Translations under genes and position numbers: made by a program
Notes under the pieces: generated by a model
What the model saw: only the letters and a program-made list of their open reading frames with translations
The model's database searches: none
What the model was told of the DNA's origin: nothing
In this document: positions 1 through 6,818 of the stretch, one piece after another
How positions within the stretch are numbered: the stretch's first letter is position 1
Layout: the number at the start of each line of letters is the position of its first letter
Assembly: GCF_017354945.1 (NCBI RefSeq)
Contig: NZ_CP071503.1
Span: 1,302,001-1,366,000, forward strand
DNA length: 64,000 nucleotides
Direction of reading: 5' to 3'
Origin: Shewanella avicenniae
Lineage (GTDB): Bacteria > Pseudomonadota > Gammaproteobacteria > Enterobacterales > Shewanellaceae

Positions 1-497
1 AAACGTGATACTTCACCGGCGGGGAAAATCAGCACTGCACCGTCATTGTGTAAGTGCTGATGAATCTTCTCTAGCTGCTGTTTTGGCGTACCACCCGTCA
101 TATTTCTCACTGGTAGTAGCAGGCTATGCAGCGGTGGCAGATGCATCAACAATTCATTTGCCACCACTTTTAAGTCGGCACGGACTTCACTAATTAGTTT
201 GATGAGCACTAAGGCATCGAGCGAGCCGATAGGGTGGTTGGCAAAAATCACTACTCGGCCAGATGGGGGCAAATTTTCTAATTCAACGTCTGGCACAGTG
301 TAAGAGATATTAAAGCACTGCAGTACTTGCTCGACAAAATCGACGCCCTGCAGATGGCTAAATTGAGTAGCAATTTCATTGCATTGTTGCTCGTTGAGCA
401 TATATCGCAGCATCGCCTTTGTGGGCTTTGCCAACCAAGGTTTGTTATTGATCGTGGGAAGGTTATCTGCGACGACTTTTTCGACAGTGAATATCAT
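1..497 (-). CDS. OlsF-like acyltransferase, N-terminal PlsC domain (partial, runs off the window start)
   Basis: About 165 N-terminal residues are visible; the 3' part lies outside the window. The reading frame starts at ATG 497 (AAGG six bases upstream) and contains the acyltransferase block NHPIGSLD (NHx4D, catalytic His/Asp) near residue 87 and FPAGE near residue 160, as in PlsC-type lysophospholipid acyltransferases. The N-terminal segment resembles the Shewanella-type proteins that fuse a PlsC domain to a GNAT-like acyltransferase, the arrangement of OlsF enzymes making ornithine lipids. The second domain cannot be seen, so the fusion is inferred. It acts on membrane lipid precursors at the inner membrane. 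Confidence 0.75.
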   Translation of the reverse strand, partial: MIFTVEKVVADNLPTINNKPWLAKPTKAMLRYMLNEQQCNEIATQFSHLQGVDFVEQVLQCFNISYTVPDVELENLPPSGRVVIFANHPIGSLDALVLIKLISEVRADLKVVANELLMHLPPLHSLLLPVRNMTGGTPKQQLEKIHQHLHNDGAVLIFPAGEVSR

Positions 498-630
498 GCT
501 CGGCCTTATAGATAGATAAGTGCATGCCGAGCTGGCTGCGCAGCTTACGGCAGTATTGAGCACACTTTAAGCATGATGTTTGACTGAGATATGAAGCCTG
601 AATGGCAAAATTATGACAACGAGTAAGCGC

Positions 631-662
631 AATGCCCGACCTTTTTAGTGACGTCGGGCATT
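631..662. terminator. Hairpin after the YjiH-like gene
   Basis: A 10-bp perfect inverted repeat (AATGCCCGAC at 631-640 with its complement at 653-662) lies 18 bases past the stop of the gene at 680-2038. It has no clean U-tract on either strand, so it may stabilise a 3' end rather than terminate efficiently. Confidence 0.4.
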
Positions 663-679
663 CATGTGTAGAAGAGGGC

Positions 680-2038
680 TTAGAAAAATAGATGTGCCAT
701 GCCTGCAATTACAGGCAAGGTTACCAAGGTCCGCAATAAGAAAATAACAAATAGCTCCCCAACGTTGACCGGAATTTTACTGCCAATCAGCAGTGCGCCC
801 ACTTCACTCATGTAGATCAGTTGGGTGACTGAAAGCGCCGCGATCACAAATTTTGTGATGTCAGCGTGGATGGCATTGCTGGCCAGAATCGACGGGATAA
901 ACATGTCGGCGAAGCCCACTACAATCGTTTTTGAGGCTTCTGCAGCTTCTGGCAGTTGCAACAATTCGAGTAATGGTTGAAACGGCATGCCAAGATAGTC
1001 AAAAACGGGGGTGTGCTCTGCAATTATCAGAGCTGTTGTACCAATCGCCATCACCACCGGAATAATACCAAAAATCATATCGATAACGTTTTTACTTCCT
1101 TCAGTAATAATCTGTTTTACGCTACTGACTTTGCTGGCTTTTTCCATGGCGAGATGAAAGCCCCAAGATAACACGTGATGATGATCAGGTACGGTTTCGT
1201 CGTTTTCATGGCGTGGCGTGCCGTTGATGTATTCATCCTTTTTCCAGCGCAATGGCGGCAAGCGTGGCACGACGATAGCAGCAACTAAGCCTGCCAAACA
1301 GACGGTGAGGTAGAAGGGCACAAACTTGGCTTCTAGGCCGACTTGGGCAATCACCACCAAGCTAAAGGTAATGGATACCGCTGAGAAGGTTGTGCCAATA
1401 ATTGCGGCTTCTCGTTGAGTGTAAAATTTGTCTTCATATTGTTTACTGGTCAGCAAAATCCCCACGCTGCCGTCTCCTAACCAAGATGCAACACAGTCAA
1501 TTGCACTGCGACCGGGAAGATTAAATACGGGACGCATTATTGTGGTGAGTAACGTGCCAAACAATTCCAGCAAACCGAAGTTCAGCAGTAACGGCAGTAA
1601 TAAACCTGCAAAGAAAAATACACAGAATAGCACCGGCAGTAAGTCGCCAAATACCAAACCACCTGTAGCAGCTGAGGTAACGGCGTCTGGGCCAAATCCA
1701 AAGTAGGTCATGGCAATAAACACTGCACCCAACAGTCGTACCAGGAGCCAGAATGGATTGACATTGAGCAGGTTATTAAGAAAACCGTTGGTTCTTACAA
1801 ATTTGGGCTTTAACAGAACTACGGCAAGTGACATCAGCGCCATCGCCAATACAATAACGGTCAGTACGGTACCAATCGCATCGCCAATGGCGGCTTGAAG
1901 GGCTTTGGCAAGAATGGCGACTGGAATGGTCACTGCATCTTGGTAGCTGATTGGTGTCATAAACAGAAAAACACCAATGAGTGATGGCACGATAAAGGTT
2001 AAAAGCTGCTTGAGCGTATGTTTTTTTATTGTTGTCAC
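680..2038 (-). CDS. YjiH family membrane protein (nucleoside-recognition/GATE domain)
   Basis: A 452-residue, highly hydrophobic protein with about ten membrane segments. The opening, containing PSLIGVFLFMTPI, is typical of the YjiH family, whose members carry the nucleoside-recognition (GATE) fold also found in nucleoside transporters and spore maturation proteins. Substrate is unknown. The start is a GTG at 2038; no convincing Shine-Dalgarno is seen, but the frame aligns with the family from this point. It is transcribed alone, with a hairpin just downstream. Location is the inner membrane. Family assignment is firm, function is not. Confidence 0.75.
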   Translation of the reverse strand: MTTIKKHTLKQLLTFIVPSLIGVFLFMTPISYQDAVTIPVAILAKALQAAIGDAIGTVLTVIVLAMALMSLAVVLLKPKFVRTNGFLNNLLNVNPFWLLVRLLGAVFIAMTYFGFGPDAVTSAATGGLVFGDLLPVLFCVFFFAGLLLPLLLNFGLLELFGTLLTTIMRPVFNLPGRSAIDCVASWLGDGSVGILLTSKQYEDKFYTQREAAIIGTTFSAVSITFSLVVIAQVGLEAKFVPFYLTVCLAGLVAAIVVPRLPPLRWKKDEYINGTPRHENDETVPDHHHVLSWGFHLAMEKASKVSSVKQIITEGSKNVIDMIFGIIPVVMAIGTTALIIAEHTPVFDYLGMPFQPLLELLQLPEAAEASKTIVVGFADMFIPSILASNAIHADITKFVIAALSVTQLIYMSEVGALLIGSKIPVNVGELFVIFLLRTLVTLPVIAGMAHLFF

Positions 2039-2439
2039 TTTTATGTTCCGTTTTAAGCTGGGCGATAAGCAAATTGGGGGGCTTATTGCTGGGATCCGTA
2101 TCAGCGGAAACTTCCAAGGTTACCTTGTCACTAAAAACTTGTAAATTTGGGATGTCAATTTCGTGCGCTCGCAAGATTAATCAGCCGTCTTGAATTTTTA
2201 TTCTATCCGTTGGCCGGTTAGATGCTTGCAAACTGCGGTGTTTTAGTGGTGCTGTTAAAGTAACGAATTGATTTGTAAACGCGCATTTTGCGATACAGTG
2301 AGCGCAAAGCTAATTATCCCTACTAACATTTGTATGGTAGTTTTATTGTGATGAGCCCAGTTGGCGGTCTCGCGATTGAAGTGACGGGCACGCTATCTAC
2401 CTTCAACCTAGTACGTGGCGACTGAGAAAAACGTCAACT
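2039..2439. other. 401-bp divergent intergenic region
   Basis: This holds the upstream regions of the YjiH-like gene (minus) and the DUF998 gene (plus). A TTGACA on the minus strand near 2150 could be a -35 element, but no well-spaced -10 follows. A 24-codon ATG frame at about 2351 lacks a ribosome binding site and is not called. Nothing else is recognised. Confidence 0.4.
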
Positions 2440-3123
2440 ATGGAAAAACAGCTACGATTTGTCCGATTGGCCGTCATCTTCGGCGGGCTTGGTATTTTGG
2501 GGATTAGTATAGGCGTGCTGGTCGCGCTTGTGGGCGCATCGTCTGTTTTAGCCGAGCACATAACACCGTTTAATTTCACTTTAAGCGAACTGGGCAATTA
2601 CGGTCACTCGCCGTTTGCTGTTGTATTGAATGGCGGTTTGTTTTTCGGCGGTTTATCTTTAGTGTTGTTTTGCCTCTATTCGATGCCATTCTCTAAATCG
2701 ATTTCCGGTGCGCTATGTTATTTGGCCATGGCGTTAGCCTGTTTTACCTTGGCCGGGATAGGGCTATTTCCAATCAATGTTTATCACTTGCATACCGCCA
2801 TGTTGAAGTGGTTTTTTATGTTTGGCTCGATGAGCGCCTTGTGTTATCTGATTAACTTAGCCTTGGGCTATCAAAGCATTTTTCGTACCTGGTCATGGCT
2901 ACCAGCGGGTTTTGCCTTGTTGGGGCAAGCTTCATTTCTTGTGTTACCACTCTTTAAAATGGGGCTTACCGAAGGTAATCGGCCGTTTTATCAGGAGATG
3001 GTGCTGGAGGGAAGCAGACCCGAGTTTTGGTGGCCTGCTTGTATCGAGTGGTTTAGCTTTGCAGTCTTTCTAGTGTGGATTATTAGTCTAATTATCGACA
3101 AATTTTTGTATTTAAAACGCTAA
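2440..3123 (+). CDS. DUF998 domain membrane protein
   Basis: A 227-residue protein with about six predicted membrane segments, starting at ATG 2440. The TLSELGNYG segment after the first membrane helix, the glycine-rich second helix and the FPIN(V) stretch after the third are typical of DUF998, a family of inner-membrane proteins of unknown function. It is monocistronic and convergent with ubiV. No catalytic residues are evident, so no activity is proposed. Confidence 0.7.
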   Translation: MEKQLRFVRLAVIFGGLGILGISIGVLVALVGASSVLAEHITPFNFTLSELGNYGHSPFAVVLNGGLFFGGLSLVLFCLYSMPFSKSISGALCYLAMALACFTLAGIGLFPINVYHLHTAMLKWFFMFGSMSALCYLINLALGYQSIFRTWSWLPAGFALLGQASFLVLPLFKMGLTEGNRPFYQEMVLEGSRPEFWWPACIEWFSFAVFLVWIISLIIDKFLYLKR

Positions 3124-3153
3124 GTTGACACTTAATTAGCACACTGCAATGCA

Positions 3154-4005
3154 TTACACCAATGTCATGCCGGCAGCTTCATGCCAGTAGCCGTTGCAGC
3201 GATTTGTGGCATCAAGCAGAGTGTGCGGCTCACCGTTAATCAATGCAGTTGCCATCGCGATATGCTCAACGCTAAATGGCGAGATGCGAAACCAGTCAAT
3301 GCCCATATTTGCCATCGTCGGTATATCCTTACGCAAATCACAGCAGGCTGCGGATTGCGTCTGAATACCATTGATCCGCAATAGGTCTTGGTGTTCCATG
3401 GTTTGGCTTAGCAATCCTTTAGGATAGCGTTGGCAAATGGTGTCGCAATCATCCTTTTTCAATTGATGATGACGGGCAGTAAAGCAACGGGCGGAATGTG
3501 CCAGCGGCAGGTAACCATAACCGAATACCTCGATTTCAAACGATGGTTTGCTGGCGATTATCGGCTCCAGCCATTTGCGCGACAGATCCACTGGCATTAC
3601 AAAACGCTGCATACCCCAATCTGCCATTTTTTGCAGTGAGGTGAGGTTGTAGTTGTTTATGCCGGGGCCACAAACAAAAGGAAGCTTGAGTTCTACAGCA
3701 AGCGCCACCATGCCCATATCGTTGACTTCTAGGGTAAAAGTGCCGTTTTCTAGCTGTTTTTTGCACTCTTTAATTTCAGCATCTGATTGCACTAACGCGA
3801 GTGTTGATAGCACAACCGATTTGCCAGCTTGTTGCAGCTTTTGGGCGATGGCGAGGTAATCTTGCCAGCGTAATAGACGCCTTTTACTACATACGGTTTC
3901 GCCAAGATAAACCAACGGAATCGGGCTTGCTGCTACCGCATCGTAGAAGCTTTCTACCGCACTTTTTTCCCAGCAATACTGCAAAGGACCTAATGAAAAA
4001 TTCAT
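3154..4005 (-). CDS. ubiV: UbiV, O2-independent ubiquinone biosynthesis protein
   Basis: A 283-residue U32-peptidase-family protein. UbiV forms a heterodimer with UbiU; each carries a [4Fe-4S] cluster and together they support O2-independent ring hydroxylation in ubiquinone synthesis. Cluster-ligand cysteines known from E. coli are visible: C39 (GETVCS) and a later group in HSARC...DDCDTIC. It lies 13 bases downstream of ubiU on the same strand, so the two are almost certainly one operon, with ubiT divergent upstream. The canonical U32 signature is weak here, as is usual for UbiV. Confidence 0.93.
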   Translation of the reverse strand: MNFSLGPLQYCWEKSAVESFYDAVAASPIPLVYLGETVCSKRRLLRWQDYLAIAQKLQQAGKSVVLSTLALVQSDAEIKECKKQLENGTFTLEVNDMGMVALAVELKLPFVCGPGINNYNLTSLQKMADWGMQRFVMPVDLSRKWLEPIIASKPSFEIEVFGYGYLPLAHSARCFTARHHQLKKDDCDTICQRYPKGLLSQTMEHQDLLRINGIQTQSAACCDLRKDIPTMANMGIDWFRISPFSVEHIAMATALINGEPHTLLDATNRCNGYWHEAAGMTLV

Positions 4006-4018
4006 CCTCTATTTGCTC

Positions 4019-5020
4019 CTATTGCCAACTTCTATCATAGGCGCCCAATGTCGTCACTTGGCCTTCAGATACTTTGCGCAATGCTTCATGCCAATGGGCT
4101 TCGGTGAAGAATTGCTCAGGCGCTGCCAAATATCGGTCAACCGCTTGGCGCCATACCTTAGTTACTTGACTAACATAGGCCGGACTGCGTTGACGTCCTT
4201 CAATTTTCAGTGAATTGACACCAGCGCGAGCCAGTTCTGGCAGGAGTTCAAGCGTGCTTAGACTCGTTGGCGATTCCAGCATAAATTCCGGTTGTTCACC
4301 GTGCTCAGCAATATATCGGCCTTTACAAATGACAGGGTATCCGATGGTTTCATGCTCTGCTGTACTGTCAACTAACACGTTGTTAAGCCGTGTTTGATGG
4401 TCACCTTGGCACTCTTGCCAGCGTACATATTTTGCCGGTGAGCAAGAGCCGCCGCGATTAGGCGACTCGCCAGTGACGTAAGAAGATAATTGACAACGTC
4501 CCTCGGCCATAATGCATAAGCTGCCAAAGGCAAACACTTCCAGCTCCACGTCAGTTTGGCGCGAAATATCTTTGATTTGTTGTAATGAAAGTACTCGGGG
4601 CAATACCGCTCGGCGAATATTAAATTGCTGCTGATAGAAATTTAATGCGGTAGCGTTACTGACACTCGCTTGCACTGACAAGTGTAATGGCACCTGTGGA
4701 TGGTGAGTCGTCGCATAATCAAGCAGCGACAGGTCCGCCATAATCAGTGCATCAGCGCCGTAATCTGCAGCGGCGTCAATGGCATCATGCCAACGTTGTT
4801 CCACCCCAGTTTGTGCAAAAGTATTGATGGCGAGATACATCTTTTTGCCTGAGCGGCGTAACAGTTTCGCCGCATCTTTCAGCGTATCTGGGGTGAAGTT
4901 TAAGCCCGCAAATGAGCGCGCATTGGTATTGTCTTTTACGCCCAAATAAACAGCATCAGCTCCCGCATTGATGGCTGCTTTGAGCGAAGCCATGTTGCCG
5001 GCGGGACACAAGAGTTCCAT
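4019..5020 (-). CDS. ubiU: UbiU, O2-independent ubiquinone biosynthesis protein
   Basis: A 333-residue U32-family protein, the partner of UbiV in anaerobic ubiquinone synthesis. The N-terminus MELLCPAGNMASLKAA is diagnostic for the UbiU/YhbU branch. The cysteine set expected for the [4Fe-4S] cluster is present (SLCIMAEGRC, GGSCSPAKY, VICKGRY). It is the first gene of ubiUV; its start at 5020 faces ubiT at 5154 across a 133-bp divergent promoter region with an FNR-like half site. The length matches the family. Confidence 0.95.
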   Translation of the reverse strand: MELLCPAGNMASLKAAINAGADAVYLGVKDNTNARSFAGLNFTPDTLKDAAKLLRRSGKKMYLAINTFAQTGVEQRWHDAIDAAADYGADALIMADLSLLDYATTHHPQVPLHLSVQASVSNATALNFYQQQFNIRRAVLPRVLSLQQIKDISRQTDVELEVFAFGSLCIMAEGRCQLSSYVTGESPNRGGSCSPAKYVRWQECQGDHQTRLNNVLVDSTAEHETIGYPVICKGRYIAEHGEQPEFMLESPTSLSTLELLPELARAGVNSLKIEGRQRSPAYVSQVTKVWRQAVDRYLAAPEQFFTEAHWHEALRKVSEGQVTTLGAYDRSWQ

Positions 5021-5080
5021 TAGCGATTCTCTTCCATTTTATGAGTTGGCAGATCTTAACGAGGATTGTTATTCATAGAA

Positions 5081-5094
5081 TTGATTTGAAACAG
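5081..5094. promoter_or_regulatory. Candidate FNR/EtrA-type site between ubiU and ubiT
   Basis: TTGATttgaAACAG has a perfect left half of the TTGATnnnnATCAA consensus and three of five right-half positions, in the short divergent region between ubiU and ubiT. Anaerobic control by FNR is established for E. coli ubiUV, so the position is sensible. The match is imperfect and the assignment is inference. Confidence 0.4.
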
Positions 5095-5153
5095 GTTTCT
5101 CCACATAAACAAAGGTTAGACTGACATGTTTTGATGACTTTTAAGGGCTAGTA

Positions 5154-5681
5154 ATGCAGGGATTGTTTGTAAGTAAGATGGCCGCGTCGCTGTTAAAAAA
5201 TGCGCCACAAGTAGCGGCTAAACCTTTGGCTGTCATTCCATTTACGATTAAGCAGTTAGCGTTAACGCAGCTAACACAAACACTGCTAAAAGAAGCGCTA
5301 GAGCAACGCTGTCTCGATTTTATGCAAGGCAAATGGGTTGCGATTGAGATAACCGATGTACAGTTGAAGTTTGAGCTCAGTTACCAAAACGGGCGTCTTA
5401 TCGTGCGGCCACCGCAATGCCCAGATGTAACATTCAGTGCTCGCAGTGATGAATTGCTTCTGATTGCAGCGGGAAAGGAAGATCCCGATTCATTGTTCTT
5501 TAGACGCCAACTGTGGATCGAGGGTGATACCGAACTCGGGCTACAGGTGAAGAATTTGCTATCGTCATTAGACCCTGAAAAGCTGTCACCGATTATTCGT
5601 TTTGGATTGGGCTATTCTGCACAATTATTGTTATGGCTTCAGCAACAAGCGGCCACTACTCCTTCACTCTCTACACCATAA
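5154..5681 (+). CDS. ubiT: UbiT, SCP2-domain accessory factor of anaerobic ubiquinone synthesis
   Basis: A 175-residue protein with an SCP2 (sterol carrier protein 2) lipid-binding domain over roughly residues 45-145, including ELLLIAAGKEDPDSLFFRRQL and IEGDTELGLQVKNLL. In E. coli UbiT binds isoprenoid lipids and works with UbiU/UbiV. It is divergent from ubiUV, the order found in many gammaproteobacteria. Start ATG 5154 follows a weak GGG-type ribosome site. Its 3' end faces the first of the small-RNA terminators (5700). Confidence 0.93.
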   Translation: MQGLFVSKMAASLLKNAPQVAAKPLAVIPFTIKQLALTQLTQTLLKEALEQRCLDFMQGKWVAIEITDVQLKFELSYQNGRLIVRPPQCPDVTFSARSDELLLIAAGKEDPDSLFFRRQLWIEGDTELGLQVKNLLSSLDPEKLSPIIRFGLGYSAQLLLWLQQQAATTPSLSTP

Positions 5682-5699
5682 AGTTGATGGCACTTTGCC

Positions 5700-5794
5700 A
5701 AAAAAAGAGCGACCCAATGGGTCGCTTAAAAATTTGTATGGTCGCGCTAGAAACCATAAAAAGAGGGAGATAATGATGAACGAGAAACTGTTCA
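5700..5794 (-). ncRNA. Tandem sRNA copy A (new family)
   Basis: Read on the minus strand, a transcript of about 95 nt. Its 5' end folds as ATGAAC/GTTCAT, followed by the unpaired C-rich segment TTATCTCCCTC. A hairpin follows with stem TATGGT/ACCATA and 10-nt loop TTCTAGCGCG (plus coordinates 5743-5752). It ends in a Rho-independent terminator: stem AGCGACCC (5708-5715) with 5719-5726, then seven Us. It is the last of five tandem units and has its own sigma-E-like promoter. Ends are inferred from promoter and terminator. Confidence 0.78.
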
Positions 5795-5799
5795 TATAA

Positions 5800-5826
5800 T
5801 CTGACTTTCTCTTTTCCGAAAAGTTC
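5800..5826 (-). promoter_or_regulatory. Sigma-E-like promoter of sRNA A
   Basis: On the minus strand GAACTT (5826-5821), 16 bp, TCAGA (5804-5800). The sigma-E (RpoE) consensus is GGAACTT with a TCnnA-type -10 at about 16 bp. Predicted start lies about 6 bases downstream, at ATGAAC. Confidence 0.7.
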
Positions 5827-5938
5827 TCAGTTAAACTTCATTTTTTTTAAAATTTTAATTAAATGGGGATTTTGACGATCCTGGTATTTTCAACCAATTG
5901 AATTTAAATATCTTTTCCCTCTTTGCTCGAAAATAGGC

Positions 5939-6043
5939 AAAAAAAATGGCAGTCAATGACTGCCACGAAAGGAAATTTTGAAGATTCTGTGCGCTAGTCC
6001 AGCATCTTCAAGGGAGGGGATGATGAAACATAAATTCGCTTCA
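5939..6043 (-). ncRNA. Tandem sRNA copy B (new family)
   Basis: A minus-strand transcript of about 105 nt. The 5' stem ATGAA/TTCAT is followed by the unpaired segment CATCCCCTCCCTT. A hairpin with stem GAAGAT/ATCTTC, extended by CTG/CAG, presents loop GACTAGCGCA. The terminator has stem TGGCAGTCA (5947-5955) paired with 5957-5965 and eight Us. The loop and C-rich segment match copies A, C and E, while the stem sequence differs entirely but still pairs. Confidence 0.78.
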
Positions 6044-6048
6044 TAGTG

Positions 6049-6075
6049 TATGACTGGCTTTACTTTAAAAAGTTC
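6049..6075 (-). promoter_or_regulatory. Sigma-E-like promoter of sRNA B
   Basis: Minus-strand GAACTT (6075-6070), 16 bp, TCATA (6053-6049), followed by TGA at the same distance as in the other copies. Confidence 0.68.
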
Positions 6076-6106
6076 ATCGAGAGTGAAATTTTTTTGAAAT
6101 TTAATT

Positions 6107-6218
6107 AAAAAAAATGGCAATCAATCGATTGCCATAAACTAAGTAGAGTTGATATTGGCAGTGCGCTAGAACTGGCAATATCATAAGGGAGATGATGAAA
6201 CAGGTTTAAACAGTCTCA
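6107..6218 (-). ncRNA. Tandem sRNA copy C (new family)
   Basis: A minus-strand transcript of about 112 nt. The 5' arm TGAGAC pairs with GTTTCA (one G-U). The unpaired segment is TCATCTCCCTT. The hairpin GATATTGcCAG / CTGcCAATATC carries the 10-nt loop TTCTAGCGCA. The terminator stem is ATGGCAATC (6114-6122) paired with 6127-6135, then eight Us. It is the longest member, with about 20 unstructured bases between the second hairpin and the terminator. Confidence 0.77.
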
Positions 6219-6223
6219 GTAAT

Positions 6224-6252
6224 TAGGACTGACCGTTAGCGGTATTGGTTCC
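6224..6252 (-). promoter_or_regulatory. Sigma-E-like promoter of sRNA C
   Basis: Minus-strand GGAACCA (GGAAC at 6252-6248), 17 bp after the hexamer, then TCCTA (6228-6224). It is the weakest -35 of the set and one base longer in spacing, but keeps the GGAAC core and the downstream TGA. Confidence 0.55.
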
Positions 6253-6299
6253 CGGCAATTTAAAATATTTTCCAAAATCAAAAAATTTGCGGCTGACCA

Positions 6300-6392
6300 A
6301 TAAGAAAGGCAACCAAAATTGGTTGCCTTTAGGGGAATTTTTTAGGAGTCAAACTCGTCGCCTTTAACCGCTTAGCATTACTCGCTTGCTCA
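6300..6392 (-). ncRNA. Tandem sRNA copy D (divergent member)
   Basis: A minus-strand transcript of about 93 nt between copies C and E. It has the same promoter type and a perfect terminator palindrome: AAAGGCAACCA (6305-6315) paired with 6320-6330, tail CTTTCTTAT. It lacks both the TTCATCAT-CTCCCT segment and the CTAGCGC loop. Instead it has a small GAGT/ACTC hairpin followed by unpaired TCCT and TTCCCCT. It is either a diverged copy with another target range or a decaying one. Confidence 0.65.
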
Positions 6393-6397
6393 CCCTA

Positions 6398-6425
6398 TCT
6401 GACTGACTGCTGCACAATTAGTTCC
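6398..6425 (-). promoter_or_regulatory. Sigma-E-like promoter of sRNA D
   Basis: Minus-strand GGAACTA (6425-6419), 16 bp, TCAGA (6402-6398), then TGAGC at the same offset as the other copies. This is the best GGAACT-type match of the five. Confidence 0.7.
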
Positions 6426-6447
6426 GCAGAAAGCAAATTTTGGGATT

Positions 6448-6553
6448 AAAAAAAGGCAGCTTATAGGAAGCTGCCTCTCGATCCACTTAGGGATCAATGG
6501 GGCCGCGCTAGAAGCCCCTCTAGGGAGAATGATGAACAAAAAAATTCCGTTCA
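6448..6553 (-). ncRNA. Tandem sRNA copy E (new family)
   Basis: A minus-strand transcript of about 106 nt and the promoter-proximal-most unit, nearest mgtE. The 5' stem TGAAC/GTTCA is followed by unpaired TCATTCTCCCTAG. A hairpin with GC-rich stem GGGGC/GCCCC presents the 10-nt loop TTCTAGCGCG. A small GATCC/GGATC stem comes next. The terminator has stem AGGCAGCTT (6454-6462) paired with 6468-6476, and seven Us. Confidence 0.78.
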
Positions 6554-6558
6554 CTATG

Positions 6559-6586
6559 TTGGATGTGTAAATGAGGATGGAGTTCC
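6559..6586 (-). promoter_or_regulatory. Sigma-E-like promoter of sRNA E
   Basis: Minus-strand GGAACTC (6586-6580), 16 bp, TCCAA (6563-6559), followed by TGAAC six bases beyond the -10 element. Confidence 0.7.
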
Positions 6587-6818
6587 AACTGAACGTAAAA
6601 ATTTTCAGATTATTTCAATCTTCAACGCTAACCTTATGAAGCACTGATGCTTTTTTAATAAATCAATTAATGTTCTTCCGTCATTTCGCGGCATTTCATG
6701 CTATGGTTCATCATCATCTAACGGCTGAACGTCAACTTTTGTGGTGTGAGCGCGAACCTTGCACTAAGCAACGTCATTCATCTGTTTAGCCAAGTCGAAA
6801 TAAATTTGGGAGATAACT
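6587..6818 (+). other. mgtE upstream region
   Basis: It separates the divergent sRNA array from mgtE. A small hairpin, AAGCA/TGCTT followed by six Ts (about 6639-6657), could stop short plus-strand transcripts. A TTCATCATCATCT at 6707-6719 resembles the conserved sRNA segment but lacks the CTCCC part. No M-box-like magnesium riboswitch was recognised by eye. Confidence 0.35.

Noticed and set aside
2351..2425. 24-codon frame upstream of the DUF998 gene as a leader peptide
   Set aside because: There is no ribosome site, no attenuator hairpin and no codon run that would suggest a leader peptide.
5773..6582. Plus-strand mini-ORFs after strong ribosome sites (such as MMNEKLFI, MMKHKFAS, MMKQV) in the ubiT-mgtE interval
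   Set aside because: They are exactly the complement of the conserved anti-Shine-Dalgarno/anti-AUG segment of the minus-strand sRNAs. Terminator U-tracts and promoters all point to the minus strand, and the peptides share nothing beyond the first residues.
6587..6818. Magnesium riboswitch in the mgtE leader
   Set aside because: No M-box-like conserved core was recognised; only one short hairpin with a T-run is seen.
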